Assembly (NCBI GenBank): GCA_965153355.1
Contig: OZ231127.1
Location: 49,352,001-49,416,000 of the forward strand
Length of the DNA: 64,000 nucleotides
Reading direction: 5' to 3'
Source: Flaccisagitta enflata
Lineage: Eukaryota; Chaetognatha; Sagittoidea; Aphragmophora
Numbering within the stretch: position 1 is the stretch's first letter; every line of letters begins with the position of its first letter. The notes under the pieces were generated by a model. The model was not told the origin of the DNA. It did no database searches and was given only the letters and a program-made list of their open reading frames with translations. This document shows positions 35,536 to 48,344 of this stretch, piece after piece. The position numbers and the translations under genes were made by a program.

Positions 35536-36005
35536 TTAATAACCTAATCCTATCCCCATTCTTATCTTGAGCTCAAACATAGGTTTCACCGCGCCTAAGG
35601 GTTCCGTCATGCTAAGACTGCAAGATTCGAATTTTCAATTCAGTTTGCCATGTCTAATCGATGGATCGTCTGATACATGACGGCATTTGAGATTTTTTCA
35701 GGCTGAATCAACGTACTATCCGTCTGTCTCACTCTGTCTTCCTTTCTCTATCTCTCTTTCTAGTGGTCGTACAACTAAGTCCTCCTTTCCCCTCTCATCT
35801 CTTACAAGTTTTCAAGTTTTTGTCTTTCCCTTCACAAGAGAGATACATGAGGCCAGAGTAGAAGAGTTGAACCTTAAATCGGTTTCTTTTCAATCCCTTT
35901 TCAAGCTTTCCTAGAACAATCTTTTTCCTTTTCTCTTTTTCTCCCTTTAGATTTTTTTTTCATAAATGGGTTTTCTCTCTCTGAATATGATCACTGCTTC
36001 TTTTT
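35536..36005. other. Unique stretch, no feature seen
   Basis: T/C-rich unique DNA. Confidence 0.5.
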
Positions 36006-36210
36006 AGTCGCGTGCTACGCGACTCTACACCCCGCTTTGTCGGTCCGTCGGTCCGTCTGTCTGTCAGTTGGTCCGTCCGTCGATCACACTTTATGTTTTT
36101 TGGGTTATTGGGGTTTTTGGTCTCACCGCTCCTGCCCAAATGATCTGATGACCTCAACTACGGCCCCTGCCCACCTGCACGCGACTGGGGTAGCCGTGTA
36201 TCCGGCCTTG
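36006..36210 (+). mobile_element. GTCN element, subtype A, best full-length copy
   Basis: Starts AG after TTCTTTTT. 5' arm GTCGCGTGC (36007-36015) is exactly complementary to GCACGCGAC (36177-36185), and it can also pair with the adjacent ACGCGAC. CTCTACACCCCGCTTTGTC follows, then a GTCGGTCCGTCGGTCC core, ATCACACTTTATGTTTTTTG, CTCCTGCCCAAATGATC, GGCCCCTGCCCACC, the 3' arm, a GCCG/CGGC hairpin, and CTTG before T8. No ORF and no Pol III A or B box was seen. The class assignment (HINE-like) rests on layout. Confidence 0.9.
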
Positions 36211-36582
36211 TTTTTTTTAATCCCCATTTTGACTCTACGAGTTCCTGAAGGACAAATTGAAATTGAAATTGAAATACATCTAATTAACCCGAGACATGTA
36301 AAGGACACAAGATCAATAAACAAATCCAAAAGGGTGCGTGCATGTGTAGTGCATTAAACTAATTTGATGGCACAACATACATAAGCGTAAAATATTACAA
36401 CGGGTTTTGCGAGAATATGTCAACCTGGGCAGAAAAGGCCAGAAATGATTTTGAAAACAGCGTGGTCGCGTTAGGGCTAAAAGCAAAAAGCTGCATTCCG
36501 ACGGCTGCGTTTATACTTTTTCTAAAATAGCAATAATCCAAAGGCACAAGTAATAGTCCGAAGGCACAACCGTCGTGGTCGC
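36211..36582. other. Unique stretch with (AAATTG) run
   Basis: 36253-36277 has about four copies of GAAATT. Otherwise no feature. Confidence 0.5.
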
Positions 36583-36665
<83 letters not shown>

Positions 36666-36872
36666 TCATTGTTGTTTTCGTTGTTGTTGTTTTCGTTGTT
36701 GTTGTTGTTTTCGTTGTTGTCGTTTTCGTTGTTGTTGTTTTCGTTGTTGTTGTTTTCGTTGTTGTTGTGGTATCATTGTTGTTGTTTTGGTTGTTGTTGT
36801 TATCGTTGTTGTTGTTTTGGTTGTTGTTGTTGTCGTTGTTGTTGTTGTTTTCGTTGTTGTTATTGTTGTTGT

Positions 36873-36962
<90 letters not shown>
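36583..36962. repeat. (TTG)n microsatellite with TTTTCG variants
   Basis: About 380 bp. The middle (36660-36850) carries regularly spaced TTTTCG, TATCG and TTTTGG variants. Confidence 0.96.
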
Positions 36963-36978
36963 AAGGCATTATGATCCC

Positions 36979-37014
36979 AGCCTGGGTTAGACATCGGCGC
37001 CGCAATCCCAGGCT
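36979..37014. other. GC-rich hairpin beside the TTG array
   Basis: AGCCTGGG (36979-36986) and CCCAGGCT (37007-37014) form an 8-bp stem around a CGGCGCCG palindrome. The next ~80 bp are GC-rich. It may be the end of an older element whose tail became the TTG array; this is inference. Confidence 0.55.
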
Positions 37015-37338
37015 AGTGCCGCCCGAAGTGGAGAGCGGGACCAAATGAGATCAGCGCGGCCGACTTGCGGGACTTGCAAGTTTTGACGTTCGTCGCGGGA
37101 TTGGGCTCGTTCGTTGAGACGTTAACATGTGGAGGAACAATGATGGGGATGAAGAATATTAAGATGTTGCAATATTGACTAGGTTACAATGTACAACGTG
37201 AACGTTTTACAGGATTCGGCTCACCTGACGCTGCAGGGACATATTGTCTGCCCGTTCATGAGAAAGAGTGGTTATGTTTTTGTTATCATTTCCATGATAA
37301 TGAATATTTATCACTTTGTAATATCTAATAAACACGCC

Positions 37339-37367
37339 AGTCGCACCAATCGTCCTACTTGGCCTTG
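37339..37367 (+). mobile_element. GTCN element, subtype C, 3' fragment
   Basis: AGTCGCACCAATCGTCCTACTTGGCCTTG then T-run. Only the last ~29 bp. Confidence 0.6.
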
Positions 37368-37640
37368 TTTTTTTTTCCCCACTTCTGTGACGTCACGAGT
37401 CAAATGTGACGAGGATGTTCGATGAAGCGTCAAGTCAAAAAGAGAACAATTTTGTCTCTTTCTGTTCAGTGACAAGCATTTTCTTTCTTGTTAAGGAGAG
37501 AAAGGGGAGTTTAAAAAGAAATGACAATTGAGGACCAGTCACTTCAGGAGAACAATGCTGGGAAGCCTCTGAATACGATTGATGAAAGTTGCTGCACATT
37601 TATTCAAGTTTATGGTGCTACCGAGAAGGTCTTTCTTTTT

Positions 37641-37796
37641 AGATGCGTCATCGCATCTCTATAAGAGGGTCTGTCTGTGCGTCCGTCCGTCCGTCCATCC
37701 GTCCATCCGTCCATCCGTCCATCCGTCTGTCAGTCCGTCCATTACGCCTCTTCTGATATCACGCAGATGACGCATCGAGTTGCCCGCCTGGGCTTG
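37641..37796 (+). mobile_element. GTCN element, subtype C, 11-bp perfect arms
   Basis: AG after CTTTCTTTTT. 5' arm GATGCGTCATC (37642-37652) is exactly complementary to GATGACGCATC (37766-37776). The core is GTCC/CATC repeats (37680-37740). The terminal hairpin is GCCC-GCCT-GGGC (37782-37793), differing from the GGCC/GGCC hairpin of relatives by paired changes, then TTG and T-run. Confidence 0.9.
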
Positions 37797-38133
37797 TTTT
37801 TTAAAACTTGTCGAAATCGAACTCATAAAGTTCTTTTTCGCATCATCTCTATTCAATATATTGACTTGGTTTCTACAGCTTGAATGCCGGCTGTGACGAA
37901 AATTCGATCTCGAATTTGTTTCGTATGTGCGGTTGAGCTGAGCCTATAAACTGACAGACGTAAGCAGCAGTTGAGTATCTTTGTTGTGTGTGACCGATCT
38001 CGCTTGATCTGAGCTTGTAGACCGACGATTATTTTTTATGCAGCTGAGTATCTTTGTTGTGTGTGACCAATCCAAATCATAATCTTTATCGTAAACCGAA
38101 TTCCTAATGATTTTTTCGATTTAAGGATGAAAA
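37797..38133. other. Unique DNA with a short direct repeat
   Basis: GAGTATCTTTGTTGTGTGTGACC-type word occurs at 37974 and 38045 (spacing about 71 bp). No gene. Confidence 0.5.
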
Positions 38134-38261
38134 CAAGGCCGGATACACGGCAAGACAGTCGCGGACGGTTGGGCAGGAGCCGTAATCAGCAAAATCAGCT
38201 CGCAATTTAGAAATGTTACCTACCGACCGACACGGCAAGGTGTAGAGACACGAGTCCGTCT
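38134..38261 (-). mobile_element. GTCN element, subtype E
   Basis: Minus strand: 3' end GCCGTGTATCCGGCCTTG before TTTTC and 3' arm GTCCGCGACTG are clear. The 5' arm is eroded (AGACGGACTCGTGTC). Confidence 0.75.
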
Positions 38262-38511
38262 GTAAATCAAAGTTTTCCAAAGGGATCCTTGTATTCTGTA
38301 GATATTTTATATTGCCCCCAAACAGTTGCCAAGTCGAGCTGCGTTTGGGTCATTCATTACATTTGAACTTCAGTTGGCCTTCTATAACATTCGAAGTACA
38401 GTTGTTCATTTATCACATTTGAGTTAAAGGTGGCCTTTTATTACGCGTACAGATGCTTCGTGGAAATTCGGGGATAATTTAGACAGGCCACCAAACAGTT
38501 GCCTCGTTATT

Positions 38512-38622
38512 AGTCGCGAGTCTGTAAGCATTATTTCGGTCAGTCGATGGGTTGGTCCGTTAGTCCATCCGTCTAAAGGTCATTTGGCGGTGTTTTCCAG
38601 CCCTCGCCAACCGTCCGCGACA
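38512..38622 (+). mobile_element. GTCN element, degenerate subtype E
   Basis: AGTCGCGAGTCTGTAAGC at the 5' end, GTCAGTCGATGGGTTGGTCC core, 3' arm GTCCGCGAC. The GGCCTTG end is lost. Confidence 0.55.
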
Positions 38623-38676
38623 TTTTCGCTCGTGCAAAGCTGAATACCCTAGCCCTCTGATCGATGCAATTGAGAA

Positions 38677-38940
38677 CAAGGTCAACACCTATAAGTCGCG
38701 TGCGAGACTTACAGATTGACTTAGAATGACTCTGTATACTCTTAAATGACTTTAAATGACTTAAAGAAATAAAATTGATAAAAAAAAGTAAAAGTGTGAC
38801 GGACGGACAGACGAACGGACGGATGGACGGACGGACGGACGGACGGACGGACGGACGGACGGACGGACGGACGGACGGACGGACGGACGGACGGACGGAC
38901 GGACAGACAAAGCGGGGTGTAGAGACGCGTGCACGCGACT
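38677..38940 (-). mobile_element. GTCN element, subtype B, with expanded (GTCC)n
   Basis: Minus strand: AGTCGCGTGCACGCGTCTCT, CCCCGCTTTGTCTGTCC, then about 100 bp of pure GTCC (38806-38903). CACACTTTTACTTTTTTTT and AAGTCATTTAAAGTCATT words follow, ending TAGGTGTTGACCTTG. The Pro/Ser/Val/Arg frames are artefacts. Confidence 0.88.
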
Positions 38941-39225
38941 GAAAATAACAATATATCAACAAGTCTGAGTGGGTCAAAATTCATGGCGCAACCTATACGT
39001 TGATGAGAAGCGTATCGGCGATGACCGGCATTCGTATTTTATCACTGTCACAAAATTGTAAACAAACCACTCATCTTTGAGATCTTTACAACGTAAATTC
39101 ACTTCTTAATTCAGTTATAAATGATGCTTTTTACTTCGCCTTTACGTTTTTCATCTCAGTCTTGAAGATCGAAATAAAGTTTATCTCGTTGATGAACGAG
39201 CTAAAAGCGACTCTGTGACGCGCCT

Positions 39226-39230
<5 letters not shown>
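38941..39230. other. Unique stretch, no feature seen
   Basis: No recognisable gene or repeat. Confidence 0.5.

Positions 39231-39268
<38 letters not shown>
39231..39268. repeat. (GA)n microsatellite
   Basis: A short pure GA run. Confidence 0.96.
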
Positions 39269-39270
<2 letters not shown>

Positions 39271-39654
39271 GGAACTCACAGTCTAGTGGATCTTGTCTCC
39301 TCGTAATTTCACTCTTCGTTGATGAATCTCAAACTTGAAAATGGATAAACAAAAGTCGTCTTGATTGCGCGACAGATTAAATCCTTCAAAATTACTTTCC
39401 CAAATTTTCTGACTGGCTGCACCTGACTCCAGTAGTCTGCATCTGTGTCTATCTGTATCTATATCTGACTTATAACACCTGTGTTTGACCGCTTGTATCC
39501 GTGTCTGACTGTCCGTATTTGTAATTGACCATCGTCTGCTTCTTCCTCTATTTCACTGGATTTTCCATTTCACTCATAATCGTTATCGAACCCTCATAAA
39601 ATTTTCATCGTCACCATTGCCATCATTATCGTCCATCATCATTTCTAATTTAAT

Positions 39655-39657
<3 letters not shown>

Positions 39658-39748
<91 letters not shown>

Positions 39749-39840
39749 CCATCATCATCACCATCATCATCATCATCTTCATCATTATTATCATCATCAT
39801 CATCATCATCATCATCCATCATCATCATTTCTAATTTATT

Positions 39841-39898
<58 letters not shown>

Positions 39899-39917
39899 CC
39901 ATCATCATCATCGTCAT

Positions 39918-39956
<39 letters not shown>

Positions 39957-39965
39957 TTCTAATTT

Positions 39966-40043
<78 letters not shown>

Positions 40044-40105
40044 TCATCATAATCATCATCATCATCATCATCATCATTATCATTATCATCATCATCATCA
40101 TCATC
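39658..40105. repeat. (ATC)n microsatellite with recurring spacer
   Basis: About 450 bp of ATC. The same non-repeat spacer ATTTCTAATTTA appears at 39641, 39827 and 39955, so the array grew partly by duplication of larger blocks that included the spacer. Confidence 0.95.
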
Positions 40106-40713
40106 TCCTCTGAAGATCTGCAAGACGAAGAGGCGAGGGAAGACCCAAGTTTCTCGAGAATGTGCGCTGATATTTAAAGAGATGATTTCAGTTACAATTT
40201 AGAATTAAGATTCTGTGGAAATCTCAGATTCCACTTTCTTTCTTTTATTCTCCTTTTCTTTATTTCATCTGCGGTTGCGAGTTGCTTTTTTTCTGTCTTT
40301 GTTTCTTTTCTTTTTTCCTCTTTTTTTTCTTTTAATCTACGATCCTTTTGTTCTTTTATTTTTAGATCTTCAATCAGATTTTTTGCCTTTTTTCTGTGGG
40401 CAACATGATCAGACGCCTCTCCTTTTACTGATTCCTTTTTCTTTGTCTTCAGTTTTTTTTCCTCAAATATTCCCACTCATTTCTTTAAATCATCTTTTTC
40501 TCATTCTTAATCATGACCCATTTTCAAGTCTTCGCCTTCTCATGATCCTTTTTTTTTTCATTCGTGTTCTTATGTTCTTAGGGATTTAATGATTTTTTTT
40601 TTTTTATTCAGTTTTTTTCATGTTCTTCTTCATGCTAGTTTTTTTCTTCTTTTTGAACCAATTGTAAATGTTGTTGCTCATCTTCTTATACACTTTTCCC
40701 TTTTTTTCTTTTT
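40106..40713. other. T-rich tract, no gene
   Basis: Pyrimidine-rich DNA with many T-runs. The frames on both strands are compositional. Confidence 0.5.
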
Positions 40714-40874
40714 AGTTGCGAAGACGCAACTCTATAAGTAACTTTGTCCGTCCGTCCGTCCGTCCGTTCGTCCGTCCGTTGGTAATGATCGAGTCAAAAA
40801 GTGTGAAAACGCACATTTCCGCCCCTGCCCACCCGTCCGCAACTGGTGGCCGTGTATCCGGCCTTGTTCTTTTT
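40706..40874 (+). mobile_element. GTCN element, subtype F, with 8-bp flanking duplication
   Basis: The element proper is 40714-40866. It starts AGTTGCGAAGACGCAACTC, with GTTGCG/CGCAAC as local stem and CGCAAC repeated in the 3' arm GTCCGCAAC. Core GTCCGTCCGTCCGTCC. It ends GGCCGTGTATCCGGCCTTG. TTCTTTTT lies on both sides (40706-40713, 40867-40874), a possible target duplication, though T-rich flanks make chance likeness easier. Confidence 0.88.
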
Positions 40875-40892
40875 CTGTTGCATTTTCATTTT

Positions 40893-41016
<124 letters not shown>

Positions 41017-41214
41017 TTTCCAAGCATCAGCTCGTGCCAACTCGCGCAAGGATCGACAGGCGCGAAGAAGAAATCGACAGTCTCACCACTTTTTGGTTTC
41101 AGGAGCTTTTTTTTCAAATTCTATTATTTTTCTTACCTCTTTTTTCTCAATTTTCATCCTCTAATCCTTACCCCACCCTGTATATCCATATCCAACCTCT
41201 GTCTCTTCTCAGTT

Positions 41215-41560
<346 letters not shown>

Positions 41561-41765
41561 CTTGTGCGCTTTTAGTTGTATTTTTTGGATGCATGCCCCG
41601 TTTCTTTTTTTTATTTCCTCATTGACTTTTTCAATTGGCTCAGAATCTATGGACGAGACTTAAGTCTTGTTTACTTTTTCTCAACATTCTTTGATCTTAA
41701 ACGAAACAACTACAACCACGGACGCGATGGCAAATAAAGAAACTTAATGTTGATGAGGACGATGA

Positions 41766-42062
<297 letters not shown>

Positions 42063-42400
42063 CCATATAATCATTACGAATTTACGATGTTGTAGGAATC
42101 GTTTTCTCTTGATCGAAGTCCGGGGAAGAAACAGCTTCGCATGTTAGACAGCTGCCCCAAGACGGTTCTAGAGTAGTAACATACGGTGGGAAGAAGGAGA
42201 ATAGAAAAAGAATATAAAAAAAAACCGCCCTCGCATGCGAGACAAAGCCAAATTGTCTCTCTCTGTCCCTGTCTCTGTCTCTCTTTTACATGCTGCGTGC
42301 ACCCACTAAAGCGAAAGACGAAGAATGAGGTTTGGCCTCGTGTTTACGCGGCTTTGTAAGTTGTTGTGTCGGTCGGTTCTCCTGCCACGCATTTATTGAA
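42063..42400. other. Unique stretch, no feature seen
   Basis: Unique DNA with a short CTCTGTCTCT patch near 42255. Confidence 0.5.
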
Positions 42401-42649
42401 CAAGGCCGGATACACGGCCCATCCGTAGTCGCTGCTAGTGGGCAGGGGCAGTAATGCGGGTGGGCAGGGGCAGTATGTGAGTGGGCGGGGGCCGTATTGA
42501 CGCCAGGCAGGAGCTGTGATGGTCAGAAATCCGTTTTTCAGTAGATTTCGCGTCTTCAAAATTTTCCTATTTCACTCAGACACACAGACAGACACACAGA
42601 CAGACAGACCAAGGTACACACCCTCTTATAGAGTCGCTAGGCAGCGACT
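42401..42649 (-). mobile_element. GTCN element, subtype G
   Basis: Minus strand: AGTCGCTGCCTAGCGACTC after CTTTTT. 5' arm GTCGCTGC is exactly complementary to the 3' arm GCAGCGAC (plus-strand GTCGCTGC near 42428). CTCTATAAGAGGGTGTG and a GTCTGTCTGTGTGTCTG core follow. A 3' box with a GGGCAGGGGCAGTA-like word repeats about four times, then a GGCCG/CGGCC hairpin and TTG. Confidence 0.85.
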
Positions 42650-42914
42650 AAAAAGCAGCTTCTGCTCGATTCTAAAACTAGGTTACATCTGATGTCTGTC
42701 GGTTTGTCGATTGGTGGATTGGATGTTATTACCGTCTGTGTTTAGAGGTTAGCTCTTTTAATATATGCGGCAGTGTTTGCATCAATGCCCCTTTGTTCTT
42801 GATTAGCCCGTTTCTTCACTGCCCCAGCCCACCCGCTTGGGACTTGGGAAGCGCTAAAAGTGTAACTCGTATTCTTCGGTGATACTTTGCGGTTTCATTG
42901 TTTTTAAGTGTTTT
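42650..42914. other. Unique DNA with element 3'-box fragment
   Basis: CTGCCCCAGCCCACCCGCTTGGGACTTGG-like sequence near 42820-42850 resembles the 3' box of the GTCN family. No gene. Confidence 0.45.
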
Positions 42915-43018
42915 TGAGCGGGTTATTGATTAGGGTTAGGAATGGGGCTAGGGATGGGATTGGGGATGGGATTAGGGATGGGCTTAGAATAAGGGCCAGG
43001 CCTAGGGCAAGGGACGGG
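42868..43018. repeat. Telomere-like degenerate G-rich repeat with leader, copy 1
   Basis: GTTTTTAAGTGTTTTTGAGCGGGTTATTGA leads into TTAGGGTTAGGAATGGGGC and further GGGATGGGATTAGGGATGGG words to 43018. The same leader and G-rich tail recur at 54479-54605. Confidence 0.7.
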
Positions 43019-44068
<1,050 letters not shown>

Positions 44069-44204
44069 ACCTTGAAGACGCAACCGCAATGAGATTGGAG
44101 ATTCATCTTTTTTTTCTTTCTTTTTTTTTTCTCGCGCTTTCCAGTTTCCTTCCTTCCTCTACCTTACTTTATCTGTCAGCTTCTTCCTTTCAGTATTCAT
44201 TCAT

Positions 44205-44690
<486 letters not shown>

Positions 44691-45510
44691 CGTTCTTTCG
44701 TTCGTTCTTCATTCTTCTCCTTCTTTCTTTCTTTGTGTCTTTCATTCTATCATTGCTTCATCTTTTATTCATTCAGATTATGTGCCTAAACAGGGAAAAT
44801 GTTACCAGTCGAAGTTGTTCTTCTTTTCTTATATTTTTGGCTTTTGGATGAACATATTCTTTAATTTTTGAAAGTTATCTCATTTTTCGCAGAGTTATGA
44901 TGGAAGAAAGCACGTGGCTTGGCAGACTGACGACCGCGCGTGATGGCCGCGCGTGACTGCGTATTTCTCATGTCACGCGCACGCGACTTTTCACTTACCA
45001 TTTGAAACAACATGTCCGCTCAGGAGCGGTATTTTGCATCATCGCCCCACCCTTAAATGCCTTGGTTATTTTCTTCCAAACATTACGCATCCACTTTTGC
45101 GCTGTTCAATCTGTCTTTGTTTGGGGTTCATTGAGGTTCATTGAGTACCATCTTTTCTTTGTGGTAAATTATTCTTCTTACCTTCTTCTTTCGACTCACG
45201 CGAGAGGCGTAACAAAACAACTGACAATTCTTTTCGTTTCTCGTCGACATTTTGTGTGAGAACTGTCTTCAAGGGCATTTATTTTTGTATCTATTCTCAT
45301 TCTCTTGTCTACCTCCCGCCATCGCTGAGGCACAGTCTTGAACTACCTTTCCCTCTTCCCCCCCCCCTCTTTGGCCGCTGCTACATGTGGGCGACTTCCT
45401 CCTAAGCCGCCACCACCACACCCAGCCCCCCCCCCTTTTTCGCCCTCTATTCGTCATTTTCTTTCTATCTCTGATGTAAAGGTCGAGTCAGGTGTTTGTC
45501 ATTAGGTTCT
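44691..45510. other. Unique DNA, no gene recognised
   Basis: 44925-44990 has GCGCGTGACTGCG and CACGCGCACGCGAC words related to element arms. 45355-45440 is C-rich. No gene. Confidence 0.5.
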
Positions 45511-45598
45511 AGTCACGTGCACACGACATTCTCTTCTCGGTTCGTCCGATTATCCGTCCGTCCGTCCGTCCGTCCGTCCGTGTGTTACGGACCGTAAC
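45511..45598 (+). mobile_element. GTCN element 5' fragment
   Basis: AGTCACGTGCACACGAC, then a GTCC run (45551-45580), then the palindrome GTTACGGACCGTAAC (45584-45598). No 3' end. Confidence 0.6.
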
Positions 45599-45867
45599 AA
45601 ACCCTTCGTTGTTTCCCGATGTTTACTAGAACATTTTTGCATTCATACTGATGCCGATTGACGCAACTTACCAAAGCCGTCGTTTTAGCACAACTGTAGC
45701 CCAATTGCACATTGAACCATCTATACTGATGCGCATCTTACCTCGTTCCTTATTTTCTCACGCTCGCATATCAAATGTCACCCAGTCTGTTTGTATACAT
45801 TGTCAACTTTTTCGTCATCCTAATTTTCGACTTGTCCTTTTTCTTTTTCTTCATTATCTTCTCCTTC

Positions 45868-46100
<233 letters not shown>

Positions 46101-46224
46101 AGCACACACCTCGTTGTCTCCCACCAGCCTCCACGCGTAGAAATTTGACGTGTTTGAGCCCGGGAACTATTTCATATCTCCGCGGATTGAGACAAATGGA
46201 AACCGATTCATTTTTTAAAGCGAA

Positions 46225-46410
46225 TACTGGTCCCGTTCACAGTGTTCTATGAAATAGATATCGCGACGATTATTGTCAGATCTGATTACTCGTCCCGTTC
46301 ACAGTATTCTATGAAATAGATATTGCCACAATTGTTGTCAGTTCTGATTACTGGTCCCGTTCACAGTGTTGTATGAAATAGATATCGCCATGATTGTTGT
46401 CAGTTCTGAT
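46225..46410. repeat. 62-bp tandem repeat, three copies
   Basis: The word TCCCGTTCACAG recurs at 46231, 46293 and 46355, exactly 62 bp apart. Each unit also contains TATGAAATAGATAT and TTGTCAG. Confidence 0.95.
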
Positions 46411-46797
46411 ACAGGAGATTTGTTTTGTTTCTTTACCACACAATTTTGAAATACAGTGACACGCAACTGTAACAGTTCCAAATTAACTGAAGTCCCTAAA
46501 TGATGTATATTTCTTATGTATATTCTTTATTGATGCTTATTATGACAATATGCTTTTTAAATAAATATTTTTCTTAAATATTTGTGGTGAAACATTTCTT
46601 TTTACTAGTGCAGAAATTGTATCAGGACCTGAGTGCCTGACCTTGTCGGAGTCAGGGCCCTTAGAGGGACATCCCAAAGTGGCTGTGCAATAGGATCACT
46701 CCGAGATCCTGCATTTGGTTCTACGGGGAGTAGGTTATCTGCATATAAAAGACTGTGTTTGCCATGGTTTTGGTTTTTTTAATGCTTTTTATTGATA
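46411..46797. other. AT-rich then hairpin-rich unique DNA
   Basis: 46640-46665 CCTGAC/GTCAGG and 46694-46713 GGATC/GATCC are small stems just upstream of repeat R1 copy 3. CAGGACCTGAGTGCC near 46623 is echoed as CAGGATCTAAGTGCC near 50678. Confidence 0.45.
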
Positions 46798-46885
46798 AAG
46801 GATAGTTGTGGGGGGTCCGGATTAAGCACCAGTGAGAGTTCCCAAGACTCTCGTCCTCTGTTTTTATGTATTTTTAAATAAGGCA
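46798..46885 (+). repeat. Structured dispersed repeat R1, copy 3
   Basis: Diverged copy of 718-820. The stem is GAGAGT (46834-46839) with ACTCTC (46847-46852), so the closing C-G of copy 1 has become T-A on both sides. The outer AGGAT faces GTCCT with one wobble pair. Confidence 0.7.
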
Positions 46886-48137
46886 ATGTTGTCACTAGTC
46901 ATATAAAAGATATTGGTCCCTTCATCTAATTTCTTACATTCTATTGTCTTGGAAATTACAGAAATTACCATGTAACAGATAAAATTTGTTAGTCCCTTGA
47001 CAACTGTTATTGTGGGCTTTAACTATATACATACAGTTTTGTAAATTGAAGCAATCTCATTTTCCTCTTTTTAGGGTTTTGTTTTTTTTTGTTTTTAGCT
47101 TATTTTTTTTAGATGAGGAGTGATTCAGCATTAAAACAGCATAAATGTGGACGAACCCATGAAGAAATATTGGAAAAGAAGCCCAAGAATCTGACGGTTT
47201 TCAAAAGGAAGAAAACAAATGAAGAGATTGGAAGAAAAAAATATGGAACAGAGATGGGAAATAAAGATTTGAAAATAGAGAAAATTTCATTCTAGACAGT
47301 TTCTCTCTTGCACCCTTGTCTGTCTTTCGATAACTCTTTCTGTCTGTCCTTCAAACTCTGTCATTTTGCCCTTCCTCTATTTGTCAAAAATATCAATTCA
47401 AAATTCCGAACAAGCCAGGGTCTAGCCATGTCAGTCGTCAAATGCATGAAATCGATTCGTTTTGGGCTGGTCCATTATGCTATCTGAAACAAATTTTTGG
47501 AACTTTTTTTTCCTTCGATTATTTCCCTTTTTTTCTTTCGATTCGATGGCGTTTTGCGTCTAAATCGAGGAGGTGGCGCCGAAAAGTCCGAAGAACCATC
47601 AACTAAAAACGGAAAAAAGAGAAAGAGAAAAAAAGGAGAAAAGAGAAATAGAGAAAAGAAAAAAAGAAAAAAAAATAGAGCAAAAATGGTAAAGAAAAGA
47701 AAGAAGGGAAAAGGAAATGAGCAGACGCTGCTGATCGATGTTCCATCACGTTGAGGCCGGAACATATATGAGTGATGCGATCCAAAAGGGAAAGCGGAAG
47801 AAGAAGAATTACGCGCGAGCAGCGGAAGAGGGAACAAGGTTAGACACAGGAATATGAGTGGTCGAAATGAGAGAGGGCTTTCTAAGGGTAAAGGGCTATT
47901 TTGTTTTGATAATGGGATGGGATCAGTCATTTGCTTGAAAATCGTCTAATAGTCGGGTAAGGTAGAAAATTTCGATAAATGTTCAATGAAGGTGGGTTTG
48001 GATGAACGATTTTGTTTAGAGTTGTTTCATTAGAGAGCTCGAGAAGGGGTAAGGCCCTTACTAAGGGCTTTGAAAATGAAATAGGATGAATCGTGCGAGT
48101 AAAATGGTGTCCAATAGTAAGATTTCGATGAAAACGG
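46886..48137. other. Mostly unique DNA, one lysine-rich patch
   Basis: 46987-47016 matches 19958-19989. The 60-codon frame at 47113-47295 follows a polypyrimidine-AG and is lysine-rich; it has no known family. 47600-47720 is purine-rich. No gene is called. Confidence 0.45.
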
Positions 48138-48192
48138 TTTAAATACGTTTAAATACGTTTAAATGCGTTTAAATACGTTTAAGTACGTTTCT
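48138..48192. repeat. 10-bp tandem repeat
   Basis: About five copies of CGTTTAAATA with small changes. Confidence 0.9.
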
Positions 48193-48344
48193 GAACGCGA
48201 ACGAGAACTCTCATGAAAGATCAAAAGTTACGGTCCCCCAAAGGAGGCTTAAGACTGAAAAAAAGAAAGAAAAAAAAAAAAGAATTGGATGACCATCAAG
48301 AAAAGTAAAAGATGTCAACGTGAAATCCCATTTGATCCTCACCA

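Noticed and set aside
36964-37044. C-terminal end of a LINE protein on the minus strand
   Set aside because: The short GC-rich peptide before the Asn run is suggestive only. No reverse-transcriptase or endonuclease motif is nearby.
42868-43018. True chromosome end
   Set aside because: TTAGGG units are degenerate and short, lie in the middle of the window, and share a leader with another internal copy.
46225-46410. CRISPR-like array
   Set aside because: Three direct 62-bp repeats with no unique spacers of regular size, in a eukaryotic context.
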